A DNA stretch of 64,000 nucleotides. It comes from Sulfuracidifex tepidarius (lineage in GTDB: Archaea; Thermoproteota; Thermoprotei_A; Sulfolobales; Sulfolobaceae). The stretch lies in the NCBI RefSeq assembly GCF_008326425.1, contig NZ_AP018929.1, positions 124,001 through 188,000 of the forward strand. The letters run 5' to 3'. Of the stretch, positions 52,547 through 62,904 are shown piece after piece. Under the pieces are notes generated by a model, which was not told the DNA's origin, ran no database searches, and was given only the letters and a program-made list of their open reading frames with translations. Numbering within the stretch: the first letter of the stretch is position 1; each line of letters begins with the position of its first letter. Made by a program: the position numbers and the translations under genes.

Positions 52547-54112
52547 ATGAACGATCCAGAGTCTCTAGCAGAGTACGTGTACGTCCTAGTTAGGGAAGTC
52601 GCTAGAAGGATTTCACTTCATGCACAGTTGGAGGAAGACATAACAGGGTACATCATGGATCAATTTCTCTCCAAGCTTAAGCCCGAAGATAGGCTTGTAG
52701 CGATGAAACACATAAGCAAGGTGAAAGTGGACAGAAGGGAAGTCCAATTTAGAGTGAGGAGCCTCACGGCCAGAGCTGAGAGAGAATTCTCCGAGCTGAT
52801 TACCGAACCTCCCCCAATCTTCTTTGTAGACATAATTAAGCTCATAAGGGAAGTAGACAAGTCCGTTACCTCCATCATGAAGTTAGACAACGTTTACAAT
52901 TCCATCTTAGGTAAGGACATTTATGGAGGCGTTCTGATGACTGAGGAGTCCATTGTTAAGTTCCTAAGTTCCATGAACGTATCCCAACAGAGGACAGATG
53001 AATTCCTCAAGTTCATTCGCGATTCTGCCTTTTCCATCTCTTTCACGGTCGGAAGGAAGAACTTCCATTATTTTCTACCGTTCACGCTTACCGATGAGGG
53101 AATTAAGACAGTTCTCTTCAAGGACGGAAAGACTCACGCAGTAGGACAATGGGACTCCTCCCTGTGGATAGGAAAGGAGATAGACGTACTTTACACTGTG
53201 GAGGAGATTATCGCTAAGGGAGGTAACTCATACGTATTGAAAGCTAGGGCCGGTTCGTCTGAGGTAGCACTGAAGGTACCCGTAATCACTCACGATCCAG
53301 GGAGGACTGTCCTCATAACGGGTAACACGCTCATGGATATGTTCAGGGAAGTCTCTGCAGTTAAGGTCATCTCAGAGAACAACAAGGAATACCTTGTAGA
53401 GATAACTGGAGTTAACTTCTCTAAGGAGCGAATTCTCAGGAGCATCAGGGATCCTTCCTTCTATTACGAGAATCCCCCTTACATAGCAATGGAATTCATG
53501 CAGGGGACTCTGAGGTCACTGATGAACGAGAAGCTCATGTCCTCCAGGGTGTGGGAAGAGATAGTGAAGAGGGCAATGTTCTCAGTGGCGAAGGGTCTCT
53601 CGTTCCTTCATGAAGGCGGTTTCGTACATCTGGACATTAAGCCGTCAAATATCCTCATATCCTCTCAGCCGAGAGGAGGAGGGGAAGACGTTCTCTACGA
53701 CATGAAATCTGGAAAGCTTAAGGTGAAGGTAGGCGACCTAGGGTCAGTGACAAGGACAGGGGAAAAGGTAGTTCATGCTACACCTTGCTACGCACCAGGA
53801 GACCAAGTAATTGCTGGTTTGAAGGGAGAACCTTCCTCGCCTTACATGGACGTTTACGCCTTCGGCGCAACTTTCTATGAAATGTTGACGGGTAAGATGC
53901 TTAACCTAGGGATAGCGGAGAAGTTTAACGAGGCTATAACTCTGCACGACCCTGATGTGGCTAGAGAAGTCTGGAACCAGTTTACTCCAGATCGAATTGA
54001 AGGTGAAATAGGAAGTTTAATAATGAAGTGTGTATCGAAGGATCCAGAGAAGAGACCTAAAATGACTGATATCTTGAATGAGGTTGAAGCGATGCTCGAT
54101 CCACTCCCATGA
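52547..54112 (+). CDS. Hanks-type Ser/Thr protein kinase with helical N-terminal region
   Basis: 521 residues, soluble. Residues 1-200 are mainly helical with no known domain. The kinase domain runs from about 215: IAKGGNSYVLKA, Lys in VALKVP, catalytic HLDIKPSN near 360, DLG near 397, and the C-lobe motif MDVYAFGATFYEMLTG. The activation segment VTRTGEKVVHATPCYAPG is short. Different N-terminal module from the kinase at 46261, which suggests different inputs. Confidence 0.9.
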   Translation: MNDPESLAEYVYVLVREVARRISLHAQLEEDITGYIMDQFLSKLKPEDRLVAMKHISKVKVDRREVQFRVRSLTARAEREFSELITEPPPIFFVDIIKLIREVDKSVTSIMKLDNVYNSILGKDIYGGVLMTEESIVKFLSSMNVSQQRTDEFLKFIRDSAFSISFTVGRKNFHYFLPFTLTDEGIKTVLFKDGKTHAVGQWDSSLWIGKEIDVLYTVEEIIAKGGNSYVLKARAGSSEVALKVPVITHDPGRTVLITGNTLMDMFREVSAVKVISENNKEYLVEITGVNFSKERILRSIRDPSFYYENPPYIAMEFMQGTLRSLMNEKLMSSRVWEEIVKRAMFSVAKGLSFLHEGGFVHLDIKPSNILISSQPRGGGEDVLYDMKSGKLKVKVGDLGSVTRTGEKVVHATPCYAPGDQVIAGLKGEPSSPYMDVYAFGATFYEMLTGKMLNLGIAEKFNEAITLHDPDVAREVWNQFTPDRIEGEIGSLIMKCVSKDPEKRPKMTDILNEVEAMLDPLP

Positions 54113-54161
54113 CCTAAATGTTGGATGAAACCGTGAATAGTAAGGAGGTATAAGTAGTAAT

Positions 54162-55349
54162 TTAAGTTGATACTGGAACTGGTGTCCGTTTAGGCCAGGT
54201 GAATATGGAGATAAATACCACCGAAACTGCTATTCCCTCCAAACCGTCGATGAAGAAAGGTAACGTAGACATTCCGAAAGCCTGAATGAAAACACCCAGA
54301 AGTGCTGACACGACTCCTCCCCATACAGCACCTAAGTTGTATGAAGTTCCGGTTATGAAAGCTCTGACCTCAGGAGGTACAGACGAGACAACAAGCGAGG
54401 ATATTAGAGGCCAGAAACCTATGGAGAAGGCATAAAGTATTATGCCGGAAGACATTACCGGTATTGCCTTTATTGATGGTAATAATGGCATGGATAGAAA
54501 TGCAGCAATTATTATTCCAATGAGTCCAAAGTAAATTAACCTGGAAGTGGAGGCAAAGGAGGTCAGCCTTGCAAAAAGGACATAGGAGAAGGCTTGTATA
54601 CCGTTAGCTATAGCCATTACAGTACCCAGTTCAAAGGAAGAGAACCCGTTTAATGACGCGTAGTCTGGATAAATGCTGAATACTGCCATGTAGGCTATGA
54701 ACATTCCAGACATAGCTAGAGACGCCTTTATCAAGTAACCGTAGTAGTCCTTGACGTTGACCTTCATGAACATGTTATTAGTGGGTACGAATCTTTCCTG
54801 TACCATTAATGCAATGTAAGGTACTATCATAAGCGGTATCGCTCCGGTGATCATGAACATCTCGTATTGTTGAAAAGAGCTTATCTGTCCTACTAAAGCG
54901 TAAACTACCCCGGTCATTGCGTAACCCATAGCGTAACCCGCCTGAACTACGCTGTTTACAAGTTGGAGCTTTTTGGGTGGGGCACTTTCCACGGCGAGCA
55001 CGGTTCCAGACGTCCACTGTGCCCCCATGAAAATTCCTTCTATAGCCCTGAGCAACAACATAGCTGGAAGGAAGAAAGTGAACGAAAAGGCTAACTGTGA
55101 CAAAGAGTAACCTGCAGTCCCTATCATGGCTACCGTCTTCCTTCCCTTGATGTCGGCGAGCTTGCCGAAATAGAATGCTCCTATAGCCCTCCCCGCAAGG
55201 CCCAGAGCAAATAGGACAGTCAGATAAGCGTAAGGTATATCTAGATGACTATGAAGAAAGGTATATGCATAAGTTATTATTACAAGGTCATATATATTTC
55301 CAGCCCATCCTAAACTCGAAGAGAGAACAGCATGGACGTAACTGCGCAT
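54162..55349 (-). CDS. MFS transporter
   Basis: 395 residues with about 12 TM helices. The loop motif GKLADIKGRKTVAMIG between helices 2 and 3 is the classical MFS signature. Similar to sugar or carboxylate carriers; substrate unknown. The C terminus ends WPKRTPVPVST. Monocistronic, convergent with the upstream kinase gene. Confidence 0.85.
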   Translation of the reverse strand: MRSYVHAVLSSSLGWAGNIYDLVIITYAYTFLHSHLDIPYAYLTVLFALGLAGRAIGAFYFGKLADIKGRKTVAMIGTAGYSLSQLAFSFTFFLPAMLLLRAIEGIFMGAQWTSGTVLAVESAPPKKLQLVNSVVQAGYAMGYAMTGVVYALVGQISSFQQYEMFMITGAIPLMIVPYIALMVQERFVPTNNMFMKVNVKDYYGYLIKASLAMSGMFIAYMAVFSIYPDYASLNGFSSFELGTVMAIANGIQAFSYVLFARLTSFASTSRLIYFGLIGIIIAAFLSMPLLPSIKAIPVMSSGIILYAFSIGFWPLISSLVVSSVPPEVRAFITGTSYNLGAVWGGVVSALLGVFIQAFGMSTLPFFIDGLEGIAVSVVFISIFTWPKRTPVPVST

Positions 55350-55730
55350 ACACTCATATTTAAATAAATTTAAAAAAATTTAATCTTCTTATTTCTGTAT
55401 AAGTGTTCATTCCTCAATCTAAATCTGACGTCGGATCATGTAAAAGTAATAAGAATACTTATATTTTGATTGAACGGTATTCATAGTCTCTTTATAGAAA
55501 AAGAGAAGGAATTTAAAAATAAATGTACGAAAGAAGAGATACCCCGTAAAGTGATATTAGTCCGCTGAGAGTAGGATCTTTGTAAATATTTATAATTTAA
55601 TAATAAAGTCCATATATTCGTGATAAGATACAATATAAAAACATATTAGAAGAGTGTCTTCGTCTCTCACATTGAAGGCTCAAAAAGGAGAAGTAGGAGA
55701 GACGAGGGTAATTCTCCAATTTCATGAGAG
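55350..55730. other. Intergenic region between two MFS genes
   Basis: About 380 bp, AT-rich with oligo-A/T runs; no ORF, RNA or repeat recognised. Confidence 0.45.
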
Positions 55731-56888
55731 TTATACCTTCTTAGGAAGGAGTGGAGTCATCACTAAGGAGAGAAACGCTAAAACCATCAAGACGATGAAG
55801 GAGGTTGACAAAGGTATGTTGTAAGCTAGAAATGCAGTCACTACCGCATTGCCTAGAGCACCTCCTACAGTCACTCCTATACCCCAGACGTAAGAATTGG
55901 CTACAGTGACGAAAGTCTTCGGAAACACTTGTGAGACGTATCCTAGAAGGACTGGGAAAGAGCTGAAAGCCGAGAAAGTGAAGAAAGTGTATATGATTGC
56001 CGAAATGTAGAACTGCTTTAGGTAAAGGAAAATCACGAAGAATATCAAAGACATCACACTTGACAGTATAAAGGAGAACTTCCCTCCCCTTTTTTCGGTG
56101 AGGAAACCGAAAAACGGTTGGCCGAAAATCGAGCCTATAAACCCTATTGTAAGGAATATCCCGGCTAGGAAGGCCGAATGATAAATGGAGAAAACGTATT
56201 TCCCTGTAAATGTGGTGACTCCTGTGATGAACATACTTCTGAGGAAGACCATCACTCCAAGAAGTATTATAAACCTCACGAACTGCCTCTCCAACTTCTC
56301 CTTGGGTTTCCTTAATCTGGTCGCTTTGCTGTATCCCTCTAGTCCTAACCTGATCACGACAGCTCCTACTATCATTATGACGCCGTATATCAGTAGACCG
56401 TAAATGGCTGTGAAGAGGAGAATTAGGAAAGATACCAAAGAAGGCATTAGAGACCTTCCGACGCTTCCTGCAGACCCGTTTATTCCCAGAGCTCTACCGG
56501 AGGATTTCCCAAACAAGTTTGAAAGGATGCTTCCTCCTATTGGGTGGTAGAAGGCTTGTCCTATGCCCAGTAAGATAGCACCCAACATCATTAAGGGATA
56601 CGTTAACGTCCTAAATGATACGGCGAAGGAAACCATTGCTATCCCTTCCAGGAGGATCCCAGTCATGATCAGGAGAGAGTCCTTCTCGCTCTTATCGGCG
56701 AAGTCCCCTATGAAAGGTGAAAGAATTCCAGAGAGAAGAGTATAAAGTACAGCGACTGTACCCAAGATTACGTCGCTGACATGTATTTCTTCATAGTACA
56801 CTATTAACAATGGGAAAATGAGGAACGTACCGTCATTTAGGAAATGTGCCATGGAAGTGAAAGTTAGCCCTCTGATTCTCGATAGCAT
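55731..56888 (-). CDS. MFS transporter
   Basis: 385 residues, about 12 TM helices. The motif GDFADKSEKDSLLI replaces the usual D-R-G-R loop, and GQAFYHPIGGSILSNLFGKSSGRALGINGSAG resembles the fosmidomycin-resistance-like subgroup. Possibly a drug or metabolite exporter. Separate promoter from the MFS gene at 54162. Confidence 0.83.
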   Translation of the reverse strand: MLSRIRGLTFTSMAHFLNDGTFLIFPLLIVYYEEIHVSDVILGTVAVLYTLLSGILSPFIGDFADKSEKDSLLIMTGILLEGIAMVSFAVSFRTLTYPLMMLGAILLGIGQAFYHPIGGSILSNLFGKSSGRALGINGSAGSVGRSLMPSLVSFLILLFTAIYGLLIYGVIMIVGAVVIRLGLEGYSKATRLRKPKEKLERQFVRFIILLGVMVFLRSMFITGVTTFTGKYVFSIYHSAFLAGIFLTIGFIGSIFGQPFFGFLTEKRGGKFSFILSSVMSLIFFVIFLYLKQFYISAIIYTFFTFSAFSSFPVLLGYVSQVFPKTFVTVANSYVWGIGVTVGGALGNAVVTAFLAYNIPLSTSFIVLMVLAFLSLVMTPLLPKKV

Positions 56889-57036
56889 GATATATTAGTT
56901 AACTAAAAAGTTAAAGAGTTAATTTTGGTCGTAACTTAAAGTAGCGTTATAATTGATTTTGGTTTAGCAGGGAGAGGTAACCTTGAGTCTTTCCCATGAG
57001 CAGGAGAACGCGTTTACGTTATGGGTCATGACATTC

Positions 57037-57046
57037 CTTATATATT
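57037..57046 (+). promoter_or_regulatory. TATA-like box for glycosyltransferase gene
   Basis: CTTATATATT centred about 28 bp before ATG 57069. Confidence 0.55.
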
Positions 57047-57068
57047 TCAAAATTCCTTACATTGTTGA

Positions 57069-58292
57069 ATGAGGCTTGGAATAGTCTACAACAACCTGAT
57101 AGCTCCAACTTTCGCCGGCGGGGGATCGGTACACTCATATGAGGTAGTGATGAGGTTGAAGAAAGAATTCGAAGTAATTTATTACCCCTCAAGTCCATCA
57201 CTCAAGTGGCCTAAAGAAAAGCTCATCGAAAAGGCAAAAGAACTGGAGTCATCTGGTATAAGGCTGGATCAGGGATTTTATTCTATTCTAGATACAAACT
57301 TAGCTCTGAAAAAGTCATTTTTAAATCCAGATAAAATCTCAGAGGTCTTATCCAAGTATTACGACGTCGATAAAGTGGACTTCCTGTACGAGCCAGACCA
57401 CACTTCTTTCGATATTTATTACCTAGGAGCCAAGCACGGAAATTACGGGTTAACCATACACGAACCTCTATATTATTCTAATTCTTTCACTTACCTGAAA
57501 AGGCTGATTAAATTCTATGGTGTAAACCCCAGGACGGGTAAGGGGTTTCATACTAGGTTTCTTTACAACGAGCTCGTATCGAAGAGGATCAACAGGAAAC
57601 TCATCTCTAGGTATCCACCGAGGTTCATAGCGTCTGTAAGTAAAGGCTCCCTAGAGTGGAGTGGGATAGACGGGGATGTAATAAACCCTGGCAACGCTTT
57701 CGATAGCTCCCTTTTGAAATACCGAAACAGAGGGAAAGAAGACTACGTAGTTTTCTGGAGCAGGCTCAATCAGGACAAGGGGATCAGGGAAGTCCCGGAT
57801 ATCATGAGGGTAATAAATTCTAAAAGGAAGGCTAAACTATTGCTTATGGGTAAGTTCTTTGATAAATATAACGAGGAAATATTTTGGAGAAAAATAAAAA
57901 AATATGATATTGATGTAGAATACCTCGGTTTCGTTGATAGAGATAAACTAAATGACGTGGTGTCTAAAGCTAAATGCTTGATTTACCCCAGCCACGTTGA
58001 TGGTTTCTCTTTAGTTGTTCTTGAGTCCTTAGCTTTGGGCACTCCAGTAGTTGCTTATGACATACCCACAGTCAAGAGCGTCTATTCAGGACTCCCCGGC
58101 GTGACCTTTGTGCCAGAGTTTGACGTGAAAGCTGTAGGAGAAGCTACGCTAAAGTTCCTTCAAATGGATGAGGCAAAATACAATGATATGATGAACGACG
58201 AAAGGTTACTTGAATTCCTCGAAATTCACTCCTCCTGGGATAATGTAGCTAGATCAGTTAAGGAGATCATATCTAGGCATATAAAGGGATAA
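57069..58292 (+). CDS. Glycosyltransferase, GT-B fold (family 4-like)
   Basis: 407 residues. The N-terminal domain starts RLGIVYNNLIAPTFAGGGSVHSYEV. The C-terminal domain shows VVFWSRLNQDKGIREVPDIM and LIYPSHVDGFSLVVLESLALG with the E-x7-E pattern of retaining GT4 enzymes. Probably transfers a nucleotide sugar to a glycan or lipid. ATG 57069 is leaderless by its TATA box. Confidence 0.85.
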   Translation: MRLGIVYNNLIAPTFAGGGSVHSYEVVMRLKKEFEVIYYPSSPSLKWPKEKLIEKAKELESSGIRLDQGFYSILDTNLALKKSFLNPDKISEVLSKYYDVDKVDFLYEPDHTSFDIYYLGAKHGNYGLTIHEPLYYSNSFTYLKRLIKFYGVNPRTGKGFHTRFLYNELVSKRINRKLISRYPPRFIASVSKGSLEWSGIDGDVINPGNAFDSSLLKYRNRGKEDYVVFWSRLNQDKGIREVPDIMRVINSKRKAKLLLMGKFFDKYNEEIFWRKIKKYDIDVEYLGFVDRDKLNDVVSKAKCLIYPSHVDGFSLVVLESLALGTPVVAYDIPTVKSVYSGLPGVTFVPEFDVKAVGEATLKFLQMDEAKYNDMMNDERLLEFLEIHSSWDNVARSVKEIISRHIKG

Positions 58293-58396
58293 AGCGTTCC
58301 CTGAAAGAAACAAAATATTAAATTTCACATGATAAATGTCAATTTTGTTATCTATCGTTCCAATCATAAACTTAAATCGCAAATATGGATAAAAAA

Positions 58397-59863
<1,467 letters not shown>

Positions 59864-60248
59864 AAATATTTTGTGTCATTTGATATTTTTTAGATTTACT
59901 ATCCAATCATGTGTCTAAGGCTTAGCGGTCCGGAGTAGAGACCGAGAGGACTTCGAGGGAGGAGACGCGATTTAGTTTCCATTTTTCGTTGGATAAACAG
60001 TTAAATAGCTATTTTCATTATTCTGGCACCTACATTTCTCACGACTAGGTTTTTCTGTATGGTACAACTTTCATACGCTATATCTATAGTAATGCAATCT
60101 ACGCTTCTGAGGAATTATTTGTGAACGCGAAATTCAGTTTCTCCTCAATTAATGTAACCCATTCTTTATGTATATATCTTTTATCTGAAATAGTATATTC
60201 TGTCCACCGTTATATTTTCCTTGATATTTTCCTTGCGTATCTTTTTAT
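59864..60248. other. Intergenic region beyond the mini-element
   Basis: About 385 bp without a gene. Two pieces (GCGATTTAGTTTCC near 59967 and GCGAAATTCAGTTTC near 60126) resemble the end sequences of the 155-bp repeats, possibly decayed copies. Confidence 0.35.
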
Positions 60249-60575
60249 CTGACTCCTCCCCGCCACGGCGAGGGTTCCCTTCCAGAGTGGCTCATCGTTC
60301 CCACCATCTATTCGGGATTACATCTCTCATTTGGTGGGCAGTCAGGGGTAGCCAGAGAGCCCCCCACTTGAAAAGAGGGGACTTTCATTGCCGAGCTCTA
60401 GTCCCTTAAGAGAGAGAAGATGATGATTGATCCTCCCACAGTTCCATTAAGCCCTCGATCGAGCTGAGGAGGAGCGTCATTAGCATTACTAAAAGAAATT
60501 TAAAAAAAGGATTATTTAAACAAAGGGGGCTATCCATCCCCGCCTCACAGAGGCTTTCCGCCCCCTTAACCTCAA
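60249..60575 (-). mobile_element. 327-bp internal-deletion derivative of the tnpB element
   Basis: On the minus strand the left end (60575 inward: TTGAGGTTAAGGGGGCGG...GGGATGGATAGCCCC, then TTTGTTTAAATA) and the right end (GGAACCCTCGCCGTGGCGGGG to 60249) match those at 44333 and 45583. A short remnant of the last tnpB codons (HQMRDVIPNRW against [10 protein letters not shown]) precedes the right end. No transposase gene. A non-autonomous element (PATE/MITE type). Confidence 0.85.
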
Positions 60576-60597
60576 ACTTTGTAATATAATTTTTCAT
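60576..60597 (-). pseudogene. Interrupted start of a gene downstream of the ABC ATPase
   Basis: Five bases after the ATPase stop an ATG (60597) opens a frame reading KNYITKF, which then runs into the mini-element. Sequence beyond the element does not continue as a membrane protein, so the expected permease gene is missing or was lost after insertion. Very short; tentative. Confidence 0.35.
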
Positions 60598-60602
60598 GAA
60601 AT

Positions 60603-61532
60603 CTATTTCTCCTTTGAGGCGTTCTCCATGGCTCTTTCGTATGCTTCATCGAGCTCGTCATTTATAAAGAAGTCCTTTACTTTCACCCCTTGTGTAATGA
60701 GAATTTGAGAGAGCTCTTCTCTCCTGTCTTCCTTCAAAGAGAGAGTAAACCTGTAGTCTTGCCCCCTCTTCTTAACGTCGCTGATAGTAACATACTCGAC
60801 GTTCTTCACCACTTCCTGAAGTTTTTCCGGTGTACTTGTGTCAACTATAACTACAACTCCCAAGAACTTCTTTATCATGTCCTCAACGCTCCCCCTGAAG
60901 AAAACTCTCCCTCTATAAATTAGGTAAACGGTATCTGCCATTTTCCTGACGTCGTCAAGTTGATGAGACGTCATGAACACTGAAGTGCCTCCTCTCTTGA
61001 GCCCCTCAATGATCTCCCTTATTTTTAGGTTTATAATAGGATCTGTCCCTATGTTAGGCTCGTCCATGATTAGGAGAGACGGGTTACCGAGAAGTGCCTC
61101 AGCTATAGCTATCCTTTGTGTCATCCCTTTGCTGTACTTGGCTATCTTCCTGTCTGCGAACTCCTTCATCCCTACCAGCTCTAGAACCCTGCCTACTTCA
61201 GCCTTGTCTATCCCCTTTATGGAACAGGACATCTCCAAGACTTCCCTCCCACTCATAAATGGCGGTAAGTTAGGCAATTCCTGGACGTAACCTATTTCCC
61301 TGAATATTTCCTTTCTAGAGAAGGGGTTCTGACCTAGAACTGATACCTTGCCCTCGTTAGGGTAAATCAACCCCATTACTATCCTTATTGAAGTGGTCTT
61401 TCCTGAGCCATTGGGGCCAAGGAGGGCACTGACTTCGCCTTTACTGACCTCAAACGACACCCCGTTAAGTGCAGGTTTCTTTCCCTTTCTATCATAATAC
61501 TTTACTAGCTGCTCCGCAACTATTACACTCAT
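60603..61532 (-). CDS. ABC transporter ATP-binding protein
   Basis: 309 residues. Walker A GPNGSGKTT, signature SKGMTQRIAIAEAL (variant of LSGGQ), Walker B LLIMDEPNIGTD, switch His in MTSHQ. About 80 extra C-terminal residues as in CcmA/DrrA-type exporters. The partner permease usually follows in the operon; here a mini-element lies directly downstream, leaving the ATPase without a visible partner. Confidence 0.9.
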   Translation of the reverse strand: MSVIVAEQLVKYYDRKGKKPALNGVSFEVSKGEVSALLGPNGSGKTTSIRIVMGLIYPNEGKVSVLGQNPFSRKEIFREIGYVQELPNLPPFMSGREVLEMSCSIKGIDKAEVGRVLELVGMKEFADRKIAKYSKGMTQRIAIAEALLGNPSLLIMDEPNIGTDPIINLKIREIIEGLKRGGTSVFMTSHQLDDVRKMADTVYLIYRGRVFFRGSVEDMIKKFLGVVVIVDTSTPEKLQEVVKNVEYVTISDVKKRGQDYRFTLSLKEDRREELSQILITQGVKVKDFFINDELDEAYERAMENASKEK

Positions 61533-61641
61533 TACCTAATGATGAAGACGGTCGATTAAAACTTTGAGGAAAACGCCGTTTTTACAGTGAAGAGCTCTAC
61601 GGCAGACATCATCTTTTTCCCATATTTTTAACTTTATGATG

Positions 61642-61680
61642 GTTAAGGGGGCGAAAGTCTTGAGCGAGGGTGTAGTTCAC
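61642..61680 (+). repeat. Possible fused ends of an IS605-like element
   Basis: GGTTAAGGGGGCGAAAGTC joins directly to GCGAGGGTGTAGTTCAC. The first part resembles the left end at 60561-60575 and the second the right end at 21220-21234 (ATAGTTCAC), as if the interior had been removed. Short and uncertain. Confidence 0.3.
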
Positions 61681-61805
61681 AGTCCTTCAGTTCTCTGTAA
61701 AACGAAGGTTCTACACTTTATAGACATCAAATTAGACTCTAAAACGTTTAAAGTCACCACAACAATTAAGGAAATTTTTTAACGGCAACGATTGTTTCCT
61801 ACCTT

Positions 61806-62585
61806 ATGATCTCTCCGTTAATACTTATCTTAATAGGCATAGCTGTTGGAATCCTAACTGGAGTCACTGGGTCCAGCGGTGTCCTCATAGTCGTACCTGC
61901 TCTCTCTCTGCTGGGACTCTCTTTTCAGGAATCTGTAGGATCCAGCCTCTTAGTTGACGTGATTACTACAATTTCAGTCATAATAGCTTACATGCGAAAT
62001 CAGAACGTGGATGTGAAACTATCGCTTCTTCTCGGCATAGGTGCAGTAATTGGAGCTCAAGTGGGGGCAAGGGTAGCCTTGTCAGTACCTCAGGAACCTT
62101 TAGAAGCTATATTTGCAGTTTTCGCCATAATTATGGCGCTGAGGTCATTCTCGAAAGCCAGAAACACAACCGAACCGAAGGACGAGGGAGGATATGTAAG
62201 GACTAAACCCTCGTTGGTGAGGAGGGTAGTTGGTATACCTTCAATGAGTTTTCTGATCGGGATAGTAACAGGTACTCTGGGAGCCAGCGGAGGGATCATG
62301 TTCATAGCAGTCATGATGATATTGGAGCCAGGTTTACCAATAAAGAGGATGATTGGAACTGCTACGCTCGGAATGATGATGTCAGCTATTAGCGGAGCTG
62401 CAGCTTATATCTACACAGGAGTAATAGACATTTATGCTTCGATAGTAATAGGACTGATAGCTCTCGTTTCGGGCTATTTCTTCGCCAAGTTAGCAAACAA
62501 GGCTAACCCGCGTTACATATATGCTTTCCTTGGCGCCGTATTTGTGGTCACAGCTATATCTGAAGGATTGAAAATAATTCATTGA
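61806..62585 (+). CDS. TauE/SafE-family permease (sulfite/anion exporter)
   Basis: 259 residues, about 8 TM helices in two similar halves, each starting with a glycine-rich segment (GIAVGILTGVTGSSGVLIVVP and IGIVTGTLGASGGIMF). Typical length for the family. Exports small sulfur or organic anions in known members; the substrate is unknown here. ATG 61806; an upstream AT-rich AATTTTTTAA (61774-61783) may be the promoter. Confidence 0.88.
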   Translation: MISPLILILIGIAVGILTGVTGSSGVLIVVPALSLLGLSFQESVGSSLLVDVITTISVIIAYMRNQNVDVKLSLLLGIGAVIGAQVGARVALSVPQEPLEAIFAVFAIIMALRSFSKARNTTEPKDEGGYVRTKPSLVRRVVGIPSMSFLIGIVTGTLGASGGIMFIAVMMILEPGLPIKRMIGTATLGMMMSAISGAAAYIYTGVIDIYASIVIGLIALVSGYFFAKLANKANPRYIYAFLGAVFVVTAISEGLKIIH

Positions 62586-62904
62586 TCTTCCATCCTCCAA
62601 TTTCTTACCTAGAAAAAATATAATTGATAAGAGATGGGTAAGTTGACCTCAATTCTTGAATTTTATTTTACTAAGGAGGTTATTCTCGCTCAGGCTATAA
62701 AGGCAGGATGTAAATTGCCTAATAATTTTCGAGCTCATAATTCATGAACCGACCTTTGTCTATCTTGGCTTTTAAGATCTGACGAAGTATAAAAGACTTA
62801 TAATATTTTGTATTCAATTATATTTTGCAAAATAAAAATATCATTATATATAGCAGCAAAATATTACGCTCAAAGTTATAAGCTCGATATTACCTTTTAG
62901 TCCA
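62586..62904. other. Intergenic region with decayed gene fragment
   Basis: About 320 bp. Bases 62683-62793 hold a degenerate fragment (separate entry). The remainder is AT-rich and probably contains the promoter of the secreted-protein gene. Confidence 0.4.
62683..62793 (+). pseudogene. Degenerate gene fragment, homologous to 14768
   Basis: Frame VILAQAIKAGCKLPNNFRAH, stop, then LCLSWLLRSDEV. DNA similarity to 14788-14915 (TTAT.CTCGCT, TT.CGAGCT, CTTGGCTTTT) shows common origin. Family unknown. Confidence 0.4.

Noticed and set aside
60406-60597. 63-aa ORF on the minus strand as a real gene
   Set aside because: All but the first few codons lie within the mini-element, so it is a chance fusion.
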